A stretch of DNA of 7,903 bases from Nocardioides sp. (GTDB lineage: Bacteria; Actinomycetota; Actinomycetes; Propionibacteriales; Nocardioidaceae): assembly GCA_023252065.1 (NCBI GenBank), contig JAHEXO010000081.1, forward strand, positions 1-7,903, read 5' to 3'. The notes below the pieces were generated by a model, which saw only the letters and a list, made by a program, of their open reading frames with translations, did not search any database and was not told the DNA's origin. This document shows, in pieces, positions 1 to 6,576 of this stretch (the first letter of the stretch is position 1; each line of letters begins with the position of its first letter). Both the position numbers and the translations under genes were made by a program.

Positions 1-2
1 CG

Positions 3-152
3 ACCCAGACCACGCCCGACCGTCTTGGCATCTACCACGTGAAGTGCGCAGAGCTGTGCGGTCTGCTCCACGCCGACATGGAGACCAACGCCCACGTGGT
101 CTCGAGCGCGACCTTCGCCGCGTGGGCCGCTTCGCAGGGGGCCAGCCAGTGA
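3..152 (+). CDS. ctaC: Cytochrome c oxidase subunit II, C-terminal end (partial)
   Basis: Only the last 49 codons and the stop are in the window; the 5' part lies before base 1. Subunit II accepts electrons from cytochrome c at its binuclear CuA centre on the outer face of the membrane. The visible piece carries the second half of the CuA site, CAELCGLLHADM: Cys codons at 45 and 57, Glu at 51, His at 69 and Met at 78. The first CuA histidine is upstream and unseen. Only 23 residues follow the Met, so there is no fused C-terminal cytochrome c domain and this is not a caa3-type subunit II. The stop codon overlaps the GTG start of ctaD (GTGA, 149-152), which implies translational coupling. Confidence 0.95.
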   Translation, partial: TQTTPDRLGIYHVKCAELCGLLHADMETNAHVVSSATFAAWAASQGASQ

Positions 153-2080
153 CCGTCGCAGACACGTACAAGACCGACCCCATCCACGGTGGACCGGACG
201 GCGGGGTGATGCGCCGCCTCAACATCGGCACCGGAGTGGTCGGCGGCGTGGTGCTCGCCCTGGTCTTCAACCTGGTCGCGAAGTCGATCGCCAAGGACGC
301 CGTCCACCTCGTCGACGTCCGCGCCACCGCGACCATGGTCGGCTGGGCGATCGGGTTCATGGCCGGCCTCGGCGCCTTCACCGGGCCCTTCCGCTGGATG
401 GTCGGCCGCGACCTCACGCACGCCGACGAGCTGTTCCTCGCCGGGAAGGACCAGGGCGTCGGGCGCTACTTCCGGTTCACCACCGACCACAAGGTGATCG
501 GGATCCAGTACCTCGTGCTCACCATGGTGATGCTCGGTGCCGGCGGCACGATGGCCATGCTCATCCGGACCGACCTGATCTCGCCGAACTCCGGCTTCCT
601 CGGGCCGCAGACCTACAACTCGCTGGTCGGTCTGCACGGCCTGACCATGATCCTGGCCACGATCATCATGGTCACCGGACCCTTCGGGAACTTCGTGGTC
701 CCGTTGATGATCGGCGCGCGCGACATGGCCTTCCCGCGGCTGAACGCGCTGAGCCTCTGGCTCCTCGTGGCGATGCTGCCCGTGCTCTACTCCGCCGCGT
801 TCCTGGGCGGCATCCCGATGGGCTGGGTCGGCTACACCCCGATCGCCGACCAGGGGCCGGCCGGCGTCGACTCCTACATGGTCGCGATCTTGATCTTCGC
901 GGTCTCCACGGCGGTCGCCGGCGCCAACATCACCACGACCATCCTGACCATGCGGGCCCGCGGCATGACCTGGACGCGCACGCCGATCTTCGTGTACGGC
1001 GTGCTGGCCAGCGTCGCCCTCGCCCTTCCGGCGTTCCCCATGTTCATGGCGGCGGAGATCCTGCTCCTGGTCGACCGGCTGATGGGCGGCGGGTTCTACA
1101 TCCCCAACCGGGGCGGGCAGCCCTGGCTCTACCAGAACCTGTTCTGGCTGATGGGTCACCCCGAGGTCTACGTCATCCTGATCCCCGCGGTCGCCGCGCT
1201 GATGGAGCTGACGGCGGTCTTCGCCCGCAAGCCGCTCTACAGCTTCAAGGTGGCCGTGCTGTCGATCGTGGCGATCGTGGGGCTGAGCGTGACCGTCTGG
1301 GCGCACCACATGTTCGCCTCCGGCTGGGCGCCTGACCTCAACGGGCCGTTCATGCTGACCACCGAGATGATCTCGATCCCGACCGGCGGGCTCTTCCTCG
1401 TCATTCTCGGCACCCTGTGGCGTGGCCGCATCTGGACGACGCTGCCGATGATGTGCACCTACGCGATGCTCTGGAACTTCATCATCGGTGGCATCACCGG
1501 GATCTACCTGTCCGACGTGCCGCTCGACTACCAGCTGCACGGGTCGATGTTCGTGACCGCGCACTTCCACTACACGCTGATGGGGGCAGGACTCACCGGC
1601 GCCATCGGCGCGATGGCCTACTGGTTCCCCAAGATGACCGGGCGCATGCTGGGCAAGACGTCCGGGTTCGTGTCGTTCTGGCTGGTCCAGATCGGGTTCA
1701 ACGTGACCTTCCTCGGCATGTTCATGGTCGGCCTGGAGGGCCAGCCCCGTCGCGTCGTCCACTACGAGGCGGCCTACCACACGGGCAACCTGATCTCGAC
1801 GATCGGCGCCTACTTCATCGGCGTCGGCATGCTGATCCTGCTCTACGACGTGATCGCCTCCTGGCGCCACGGCCAGGTCGCGCCGATGAACCCCTGGGGC
1901 GCCAAGACCCTCGAGTGGACGGTGCCCAACCCGATCCCCCTGGAGAACTTCGCGGTGCTCCCGGTGGTCACCGAGGACGCCTACGGGTACGGCGAGCCGG
2001 CCGAGCCCGAGCCCGAACGGGTACCGGTGCCTGCAGGCGCCGAAGCAGGCACGGACCAGGGTGAGGGGGCGATGGCATGA
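149..2080 (+). CDS. ctaD: Heme-copper oxidase subunit I (A-type, divergent)
   Basis: This 643-aa catalytic subunit reduces O2 to water and pumps protons. GTG 149 is chosen because it overlaps the ctaC stop (GTGA) and follows an AGGGGG ribosome site. Ligands seen: H163 and H474 (low-spin heme), H472 (high-spin heme), and H337, H386 and H387 (CuB), with Y341 of HPEVY as the crosslinked tyrosine. D-channel residues N181, D192, N199 and E339 are present, as is the Arg pair R534/R535. Oddities, in R. sphaeroides terms: K362 is L415, S299 is M352 and D412 is G465. The canonical domain begins at TTDHK (residue 111). The preceding extension holds two predicted membrane helices (about 20-40 and 53-75), making the protein longer than the usual 550-580 aa. 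The C-terminal tail is Pro/Glu-rich. Identity as subunit I is certain; the subfamily is not. Confidence 0.97.
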   Translation: MTVADTYKTDPIHGGPDGGVMRRLNIGTGVVGGVVLALVFNLVAKSIAKDAVHLVDVRATATMVGWAIGFMAGLGAFTGPFRWMVGRDLTHADELFLAGKDQGVGRYFRFTTDHKVIGIQYLVLTMVMLGAGGTMAMLIRTDLISPNSGFLGPQTYNSLVGLHGLTMILATIIMVTGPFGNFVVPLMIGARDMAFPRLNALSLWLLVAMLPVLYSAAFLGGIPMGWVGYTPIADQGPAGVDSYMVAILIFAVSTAVAGANITTTILTMRARGMTWTRTPIFVYGVLASVALALPAFPMFMAAEILLLVDRLMGGGFYIPNRGGQPWLYQNLFWLMGHPEVYVILIPAVAALMELTAVFARKPLYSFKVAVLSIVAIVGLSVTVWAHHMFASGWAPDLNGPFMLTTEMISIPTGGLFLVILGTLWRGRIWTTLPMMCTYAMLWNFIIGGITGIYLSDVPLDYQLHGSMFVTAHFHYTLMGAGLTGAIGAMAYWFPKMTGRMLGKTSGFVSFWLVQIGFNVTFLGMFMVGLEGQPRRVVHYEAAYHTGNLISTIGAYFIGVGMLILLYDVIASWRHGQVAPMNPWGAKTLEWTVPNPIPLENFAVLPVVTEDAYGYGEPAEPEPERVPVPAGAEAGTDQGEGAMA

Positions 2081-2760
2081 GCACCGAGTCGCTGGTCAAC
2101 AAGGAGGCCTTCGCGCCGGAGGAGCCGGAGGACTTCGGCGACCGGTGGCGCACCGGCGTCCTGCTCCTGATCGTGGCCGACGCGTCGTTCGTCGTGGCCC
2201 TGTCGTTCGCGTTCCTCTACCTGCGCGGCATCAACACCCAGTCGTCGTTCCATCCGGGCGGCACCGGAGTGGCCTCGCTGTGGTGGCCGTGGGCAGTGAC
2301 CGCGGTGATGATCGCGTCGTTCCTCGCCTACCGGTTCGGGCTGGAGTCCCACGAGCCCGGACGTCGACACTTCCTCAACGGCGGGGTCGTGGCCCTGGTC
2401 GGGATGTGCGTCGCGCTGGTGCTGAACATCATCGAGATGTACCAGTTCCCCTTCCACGTGAGCGACAACGCCTACTCCTCCGCCGTCTGGGTGCTGGCCG
2501 CGGGCAACGTGTTCCACCTGCTGATCACGATCTTCCTCGGGCTCGGCATCGTCATCCGGGTCCAACGCCGCGTCACGCGAGGAGCCCGCGACTGGCACGT
2601 GCGGCTGGTCGGCATCTGGTTCGGGTGGGTGTGCGTGGCCGCCGTCGTCGGTGCCCTGACCATCAGCGTGGCCAACAGCACCGTGGGGTGCCCCCTTCCC
2701 AAGGATCAGCCGGATCCCGGGGCGCGTTCGGTGTTGTCGCCCTCATGCTCGGCCAGATAG
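2077..2760 (+). CDS. ctaE: Cytochrome c oxidase subunit III
   Basis: This 227-aa membrane protein belongs to the COX3 family, which stabilises subunit I and supports proton uptake through the D-channel. ATG 2077 overlaps the ctaD stop (ATGA) and follows a GAGGGG ribosome site at about 2063-2068. Five hydrophobic segments are visible (about residues 27-49, 67-85, 97-120, 130-158 and 170-194), matching the five-helix form common in Gram-positive bacteria. The fourth contains the family's Y-S and FH pattern (YSSAVWVLAAGNVFHLL). It is divergent: the usual Glu of the first helix (S-E) appears as Asp (A-D), and the last helix lacks the usual WHFVD run. The final 18 codons and stop overlap the 3' end of the opposite-strand gene by 55 bp, and the hydrophilic tail after the last helix lies partly in that overlap. 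Confidence 0.93.
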   Translation: MSTESLVNKEAFAPEEPEDFGDRWRTGVLLLIVADASFVVALSFAFLYLRGINTQSSFHPGGTGVASLWWPWAVTAVMIASFLAYRFGLESHEPGRRHFLNGGVVALVGMCVALVLNIIEMYQFPFHVSDNAYSSAVWVLAAGNVFHLLITIFLGLGIVIRVQRRVTRGARDWHVRLVGIWFGWVCVAAVVGALTISVANSTVGCPLPKDQPDPGARSVLSPSCSAR

Positions 2761-3038
2761 GCCCGCCACGCCTGCAGGCCAGGGTCGTCCTCGGGGATGT
2801 CGCGGTCGCTTGCCGGGCTTGGCGGACTCGGGCGTCGGGTGTCGCGTCCGGTGACGATGTGCCACCACATCCAGGCGAACAGGACTCCGAAGACCGGCCA
2901 CTCGAACACGTAGACCCAAGCGATCGTGTGCCCTTCCCGGGCCCGGGTCAGCTCGAACCACCCGGCAGCGAAGCAGAAGGCGATCGCCGGGAAGAACGCG
3001 AGGTGGTAGCGGAGCGCCGGTCTCGACCACACCTTCAT
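2706..3038 (-). CDS. Small two-helix membrane protein, putative oxidase accessory
   Basis: This 110-aa protein has two predicted membrane helices (about residues 11-30 and 39-61), a conserved-looking FEWPVF motif at the start of the second, and an acidic hydrophilic C-terminus with DDPGLQAWRAYLAEH. From memory, this pattern (a W/R-rich end of helix 1, then EWPxF, then a late DDPxLxAxxxYL) recurs in small actinobacterial proteins of unknown function; that needs a search. ATG 3038 lies 20 bp after the ctaG stop, so the two genes are probably one transcript. A GTG two codons upstream (3044) is an alternative start. The position beside ctaG and the oxidase subunits suggests a small subunit or assembly role, which is inference only. 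The 3' end overlaps ctaE. Confidence 0.82.
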   Translation of the reverse strand: MKVWSRPALRYHLAFFPAIAFCFAAGWFELTRAREGHTIAWVYVFEWPVFGVLFAWMWWHIVTGRDTRRPSPPSPASDRDIPEDDPGLQAWRAYLAEHEGDNTERAPGSG

Positions 3039-3058
3039 CGGCACGGCCGGTCCCGCAC

Positions 3059-3904
3059 TCACGGCTGGAGCCCCGGCGTCAGCCCCGCGCCGGCCCGCTC
3101 CGAGCGACGCGTGCGCAGCTCCTCGGCCTTGAACCAGCCGGCCGCCGCGACCACCAGCCAGGCGACCATCAGCACCATCGACGTGGACCACATCAGGATC
3201 CCGGCGAGCTTCTGGTCGGCGAGCGGGTCGGGGCCGAACGGTCGTGACACGTGGGCGTAGAACGGGTACGCGAGCTGCGGGGCCGCGAAGATGAAGAAGC
3301 CGAGCATCGCCATCGGCACCATCACGGTGAACAGCGACAGCAGGCGGACCCCGTGCGGCACGAAGCGGCTCCCGGTGGTGGGCGACAGGAGCGGCTGGAA
3401 GTACACCAGCCCGCTGACCAGGTAGAGCGGGTGCTCCACGAAGTCGTGGAGCACCGGGTGGTCGAGGAACCCGTCGTACACCGCCGGCAGGTGGGTCACG
3501 CCCATCACGCCCACGAAGAACACCCAGCCGAAGACGGGGTGGGTGAGGACGCTGACGGTGCGGCTCCGCAGGCACGGCACCAGCCAGCGACGGCGGATCT
3601 CCGGGCTGCTGATCCGAAGCGTCAGCAGCACCGGGTCCCCGAGCACCAGCAGCGGCGCGGCGAGCATCCCGACCAGGATGTGCTGGGTCATGTGGGCGTA
3701 GAAGAAGACGTCGTCCCAGGCACCCGGCGGACCGACCAGGGCGAACGCCGTGACCACGAGGCCGGCGACGAAGCACCAGGTGCGAGAGGCTGGCCACTGC
3801 CTCGCCGGCGCACCCCTGGTGACCTTGCCGGCTGCGACGACGTATGCCGCTCCCGTAGCGACCAGGACGAGCCACGGGACGGGGGAGAACTCCCAGCTCC
3901 CCAT
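3059..3904 (-). CDS. ctaG: Cytochrome c oxidase assembly factor, caa3_CtaG family
   Basis: This 281-aa polytopic membrane protein has about seven hydrophobic segments. Family hallmarks are visible: HMTQHILVGMLAAPLLVLGD (residues 71-90), THLPAVYDGFLDHP (137-150) followed by LHDFVEH (152-158), and DQKLAGILMW (230-239). The conserved histidines are H71, H75, H138, H153 and H158. The B. subtilis relative is needed for an active caa3 oxidase, and a copper or assembly role is generally assumed. It is unrelated to the Cox11-type protein also called CtaG. ATG 3904 is chosen over the in-frame GTG at 3925 because a GAAGG site (3915-3919) sits 10 nt upstream. The gene is divergent from the SCO gene and followed closely by the two-helix protein. 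Confidence 0.92.
   Translation of the reverse strand: MGSWEFSPVPWLVLVATGAAYVVAAGKVTRGAPARQWPASRTWCFVAGLVVTAFALVGPPGAWDDVFFYAHMTQHILVGMLAAPLLVLGDPVLLTLRISSPEIRRRWLVPCLRSRTVSVLTHPVFGWVFFVGVMGVTHLPAVYDGFLDHPVLHDFVEHPLYLVSGLVYFQPLLSPTTGSRFVPHGVRLLSLFTVMVPMAMLGFFIFAAPQLAYPFYAHVSRPFGPDPLADQKLAGILMWSTSMVLMVAWLVVAAAGWFKAEELRTRRSERAGAGLTPGLQP
3430..3455. repeat. 11-bp perfect hairpin inside ctaG
   Basis: Bases 3430-3440 are the exact reverse complement of 3445-3455, leaving a 4-nt loop. The hairpin lies within ctaG codons for PVLHDFVEHP. CTC-CAC and GTG-GAG codons for the family's L-H and V-E-H residues are naturally complementary, so coding alone may explain much of it. There is no U-tract, so it is not an intrinsic terminator. 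Whether the mRNA structure matters is unknown. Confidence 0.6.
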
Positions 3905-3970
3905 CAGCCGCAGGCCTTCGGTCACGCCCACGCACGGTACGCGCCTTCGCCACCTCGGGGAACGGTCCTG
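3905..3970. promoter_or_regulatory. Divergent ctaG / SCO intergenic region
   Basis: These 66 bp separate the two divergent starts and must hold the leaders, and probably the promoters, of both the ctaG and the sco-tlpA-ctaB transcripts. Ribosome sites are visible on each side: GAAGG (- strand, 3915-3919) for ctaG, and GGGGAA (+ strand, 3957-3962), 8 nt before the SCO ATG. I see no convincing -35/-10 pair and no clear long operator palindrome. The promoter assignment therefore rests on gene layout alone. Confidence 0.5.
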
Positions 3971-4708
3971 ATGGTGCTGATCGCGGTGCTGGCACTGGCG
4001 TCGGGGTGCGGGGCCCGGGGCAACGCCGCGGAGCCCGCCACCGGCGCACCGACCATCGGTACGACGCTCGACGCCCCGGTGCCCGCAAGCGTTCTCCACG
4101 CGCCGCTGGTCGACAGCCACGGGCGTGCGACCACCCTCGGTGCCTTCAAGGGCAAGGTGATCGTGCTCTCCGACGTCATGACGCTGTGCCAGGAGTCGTG
4201 CCCGATCATCACCGCGAGCATGGTGAGTGCCGCCCAGGAACTGGACCGCACCCCTGCAGGGCGTCAGGTCGAGTTCGTGAGCCTCACGATCGACCCCACC
4301 CGCGACGACGGCCGTCACCTGCGTGCCTACCAGCGGCAGTTCCCCCACCTTCGCAACTGGACGGTCCTGACGGGGAGCCCCCGCGTGGTCGACCAGGTCT
4401 GGCACACCCTGGGCGTCTGGCGTCACGTCACCCGGCTGCAGCCACCTCTTCCTCACGACTGGGTGACCGGCGCGCCCCTGACCACCGACATCGCGCACAC
4501 CGACGAGCTGATCTTCGTCAACGGGAGCCAGCGTTTCCGCTACGAGATGGAGGGCTACGGCAACGTCCCCACCTCCGCGATCCCGCGCCGTATCTACCAC
4601 TTCATGGACGCACTGGGCCATCGCAACGCCTCCTCACCCGACCCGGGCTCCTGGTCCCCCGCCGGCGTCGTCGAAGTGCTGCACTGGGTGCTCGGGAGCA
4701 CGCAGTGA
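3971..4708 (+). CDS. sco: SCO1/SenC-family copper chaperone, putative lipoprotein
   Basis: This 245-aa protein has a thioredoxin-fold SCO domain that delivers copper to the CuA centre of subunit II. The copper/redox residues are visible: C73 and C77 in LCQESCP, and the distal H176 in [13 protein letters not shown] short hydrophobic leader ends in ASGC, with C13 as the likely lipid-modified cysteine, so the protein should sit on the outer face of the membrane. ATG 3971 is supported by GGGGAA 8 nt upstream. No other ATG, GTG or TTG lies in frame across the intergenic region. The leader is odd in having no positive charge before the hydrophobic run and Ala instead of Leu at lipobox -3. The stop overlaps the next gene's GTG (GTGA). 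Confidence 0.92.
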   Translation: MVLIAVLALASGCGARGNAAEPATGAPTIGTTLDAPVPASVLHAPLVDSHGRATTLGAFKGKVIVLSDVMTLCQESCPIITASMVSAAQELDRTPAGRQVEFVSLTIDPTRDDGRHLRAYQRQFPHLRNWTVLTGSPRVVDQVWHTLGVWRHVTRLQPPLPHDWVTGAPLTTDIAHTDELIFVNGSQRFRYEMEGYGNVPTSAIPRRIYHFMDALGHRNASSPDPGSWSPAGVVEVLHWVLGSTQ

Positions 4709-5241
4709 GGGCCGCGCTGCTGGTCGCGCTGGTGGCAACACTGTGCGTGGCGTGCTCCTCGACGCACGGCAGCTCCGCCTCGTCCTCCCTCGGCGTCGGG
4801 ACGCAGGTGTTCCCGGTCGCCCAGCGCACCGCGGCCCCGCGCCTGAGCGGCACCACGATCACGGGCTCGCCGTTCGACCTTGCCGACGAGCTCGGTCACG
4901 GGCTGGTGGCGGTGAACGTCTGGGCCTCGTGGTGCGGCCCGTGCCGCGAGGAGATGCCGGTGCTCGCGCAGGCGGCCGGTACGTCGCTGCGCGTCGTCGG
5001 CATCGACGAGCGGGACAGCAGCCGATCGGCGCAGCGGTTCGCCAGCTCGCACAGCGCCGACTACCCGAGCCTCGCCGACCCGGACGGGAAGCTGTTGGCA
5101 CGCCTGCGGATGCTGCCTCAGACCGGCGTGCCCAGCACGGTCTTCCTGGATCGCCAGGGTCGGGTGGCGGCCCGCGTCATCGGACCGGTCGACCGTCGGG
5201 CCCTCGGGCGGGTCCTCCGCCAGCTAGGAGAATCCTCATGA
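4705..5241 (+). CDS. TlpA/ResA-like thioredoxin-family lipoprotein
   Basis: This 178-aa secreted thiol-disulfide protein has an N-terminal hydrophobic leader ([16 protein letters not shown]), a probable lipid cysteine at C17, and a Ser-rich linker. The thioredoxin domain carries WCGPC (C77 and C80) and the cis-proline P143 in [10 protein letters not shown]. Membrane-anchored proteins of this kind (TlpA, ResA) keep cysteines of extracytoplasmic targets reduced. Lying between sco and ctaB, this one most plausibly reduces the SCO or CuA cysteines, although a cytochrome c maturation role is possible. GTG 4705 overlaps the SCO stop and follows GGGAG (4694-4698). Its stop overlaps the ctaB ATG. The lipobox (CVAC) is not canonical at -3. 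Confidence 0.9.
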   Translation: MRAALLVALVATLCVACSSTHGSSASSSLGVGTQVFPVAQRTAAPRLSGTTITGSPFDLADELGHGLVAVNVWASWCGPCREEMPVLAQAAGTSLRVVGIDERDSSRSAQRFASSHSADYPSLADPDGKLLARLRMLPQTGVPSTVFLDRQGRVAARVIGPVDRRALGRVLRQLGESS

Positions 5242-6161
5242 CCGCACCACTCCTCACCACGTCGGCCGGGCTGACGCACACCCGCGAGACGGTCGGTGCC
5301 TATGTGGCGTTGACCAAGCCGCGCATCATCGAGCTGCTGCTGCTGACGACGCTGCCCGTGATGTTCCTGGCCAGCAACGGAGTCCCTCCGTTGGGACTCG
5401 TCGTGGCGACCCTGGTCGGGGGCACCTTGTCAGCCGGCAGCGCGAACGCCCTCAACTGCGTCGTGGACGCCGACATCGACGCCCGGATGCGGCGTACCCG
5501 ACGTCGGCCCCTGGCCCGCGACGTGGTGTCCCGGCAGTCGGCGCTGCTCTTCGGCCTCGCTCTCGGGGTCGTCTCGACGGCGATCCTGGCCGCGTGGGTG
5601 AACTGGGTGTCGGCACTGCTGGCCCTGACCGCCAACGTCTTCTACGTCGTCGCGTACACGATGTGGCTCAAGCCCCGGACCACCCAGAACATCGTCTGGG
5701 GCGGGGCCGCGGGCTGCGTGCCGACCCTGATCGGGTGGACGGCGGTCACGGGCTCGCTGGCGTGGCCCCCCGTGGTGCTCTTCCTGGTCGTCTTCTTCTG
5801 GACGCCACCGCACTTCTGGGCCTTGGCGATGCGCTACCGCGAGGACTACGCGGCGGCCGACGTACCGATGCTTCCCGTGGTCGCACCGGCCCATGCGGTC
5901 GCCCGCCAGATCCTCGCGTACGCCGTGGCGACGGTGCTGACGTCGCTGGTGCTGTGGCCCGTGGCCCACACGGGAGTCGTCTACCCCGTCCTGGCCACCC
6001 TCCTGGGGGCGATGTTCGTCGGCCAGGCGCTGCTCCTGCTGGTGCGCTCACGGACGTCGGACGACCTGGCCGTCCTCCAGCCGATGCGACTCTTCCACTT
6101 CTCGAACCTCTACCTGACGCTGCTCTTCCTGGCCGTCGCGCTGGTGCCCTTCGTTGGCTGA
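5238..6161 (+). CDS. ctaB: Protoheme IX farnesyltransferase (heme O synthase)
   Basis: This 307-aa integral membrane prenyltransferase of the UbiA superfamily transfers farnesyl from farnesyl diphosphate to heme B, giving heme O, the precursor of heme A. Signature motifs are visible: [15 protein letters not shown] near the N-terminus; [20 protein letters not shown] (N73, D77, D81), the first Asp-rich motif; and [16 protein letters not shown] (D203, D208), the second. The length is normal for the family, with about nine hydrophobic segments. ATG 5238 overlaps the preceding stop (ATGA) and has a strong AGGAG site (5226-5230) at 7 nt. It is the last gene of the block, ending 22 bp before the convergent gene. 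No ctaA (heme A synthase) is present here. Confidence 0.97.
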   Translation: MTAPLLTTSAGLTHTRETVGAYVALTKPRIIELLLLTTLPVMFLASNGVPPLGLVVATLVGGTLSAGSANALNCVVDADIDARMRRTRRRPLARDVVSRQSALLFGLALGVVSTAILAAWVNWVSALLALTANVFYVVAYTMWLKPRTTQNIVWGGAAGCVPTLIGWTAVTGSLAWPPVVLFLVVFFWTPPHFWALAMRYREDYAAADVPMLPVVAPAHAVARQILAYAVATVLTSLVLWPVAHTGVVYPVLATLLGAMFVGQALLLLVRSRTSDDLAVLQPMRLFHFSNLYLTLLFLAVALVPFVG

Positions 6162-6183
6162 GTCGGGGCGAGAGCTCGTGGGA

Positions 6184-6567
6184 TCAGTCGACCAGGGCGT
6201 CGTCGAGCTCCGCGAGCTCGCGGGCGAGCGACAGCGAGACCGAGCGCCACTCGCCCTTGATCGGCGCGGCACGCCACGCCGGCGGCTGCGGACCCTGGGC
6301 GAGCAGCAGGTAGGTGCGGACCTTCACCAGCTCCCGGAAGGCGGCGAGCTGGGCGTCGGGCAGGTCGTCGCGGCGTACGGCGTGGACGAACCAGCCCGTG
6401 GGGTGGGCGACGGCCACCAGGACGCCGTCGACGGCCGCGTCGCACTCCTGCTCGGTCTCGCGGGCCAGACCCGTCACCGTCGTCGGGTCGCCCACGAGGA
6501 CCTGGGTGGCCGACGCCACGTCCCAGAGCGGGTCGTGCAGCCGCTGGTGATCGCCGAAGAGGTGCAT
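6184..6567 (-). CDS. Hypothetical protein, unrecognised
   Basis: I do not recognise this 127-aa protein. It is soluble, with no signal peptide or membrane helix, and looks mixed alpha/beta. A central hydrophobic beta-like run, DGVLVAVAHPTGWFVHAV, is followed by a helix, LPDAQLAAFRELVKVRTYLLLAQ, which is split here only for description. The C-terminus is helical and acidic (ARELAELDDALVD). The start was chosen by the ribosome site: AAGGAG at 6577-6582 is 9 nt from ATG 6567 but only 3 nt from ATG 6573. Codon use resembles its neighbours, which supports a real gene. It converges on ctaB with a 22-bp gap and diverges from the two-helix protein. No link to the oxidase can be shown. Confidence 0.75.
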   Translation of the reverse strand: MHLFGDHQRLHDPLWDVASATQVLVGDPTTVTGLARETEQECDAAVDGVLVAVAHPTGWFVHAVRRDDLPDAQLAAFRELVKVRTYLLLAQGPQPPAWRAAPIKGEWRSVSLSLARELAELDDALVD

Positions 6568-6576
6568 CGTCATCTT

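Noticed and set aside
3..152. caa3-type subunit II with fused cytochrome c
   Set aside because: The protein stops 23 residues after the CuA Met and no CxxCH motif follows.
32..1870. Long open frame of 612 codons on the minus strand opposite ctaD
   Set aside because: Its product is a run of His, Asp, Glu, Gln and Arg with no hydrophobic core, which is typical of antisense to GC-rich membrane-protein codons. ctaD on the other strand is certain.
2706..3038. SURF1 family assignment for the two-helix protein
   Set aside because: Far too short, and it lacks the second half of SURF1. The resemblance is limited to a W/R pattern after the first helix.
2061..3260. Long plus-strand open frame across ctaE and the minus-strand genes
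   Set aside because: Arg/Pro-rich, low-complexity composition. It overlaps three well-supported genes in other frames.
2706..4088. Minus-strand frame open far upstream of the small two-helix protein
   Set aside because: Only the part from ATG 3038 looks like a protein. The upstream part is Arg/Pro-rich and lies over ctaG in another frame, so it is not a fusion.
5380..5399. GAGTCCC / GGGACTC inverted repeat
   Set aside because: A 7-bp stem within conserved ctaB coding sequence, with no regulatory context.
6204..6220. CGAGCTC-CGC-GAGCTCG hairpin 43 bp after the ctaB stop as a terminator
   Set aside because: It is inside the convergent gene and follows from the repeated Glu-Leu codons of ELAEL. 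There is no U-tract on either strand.
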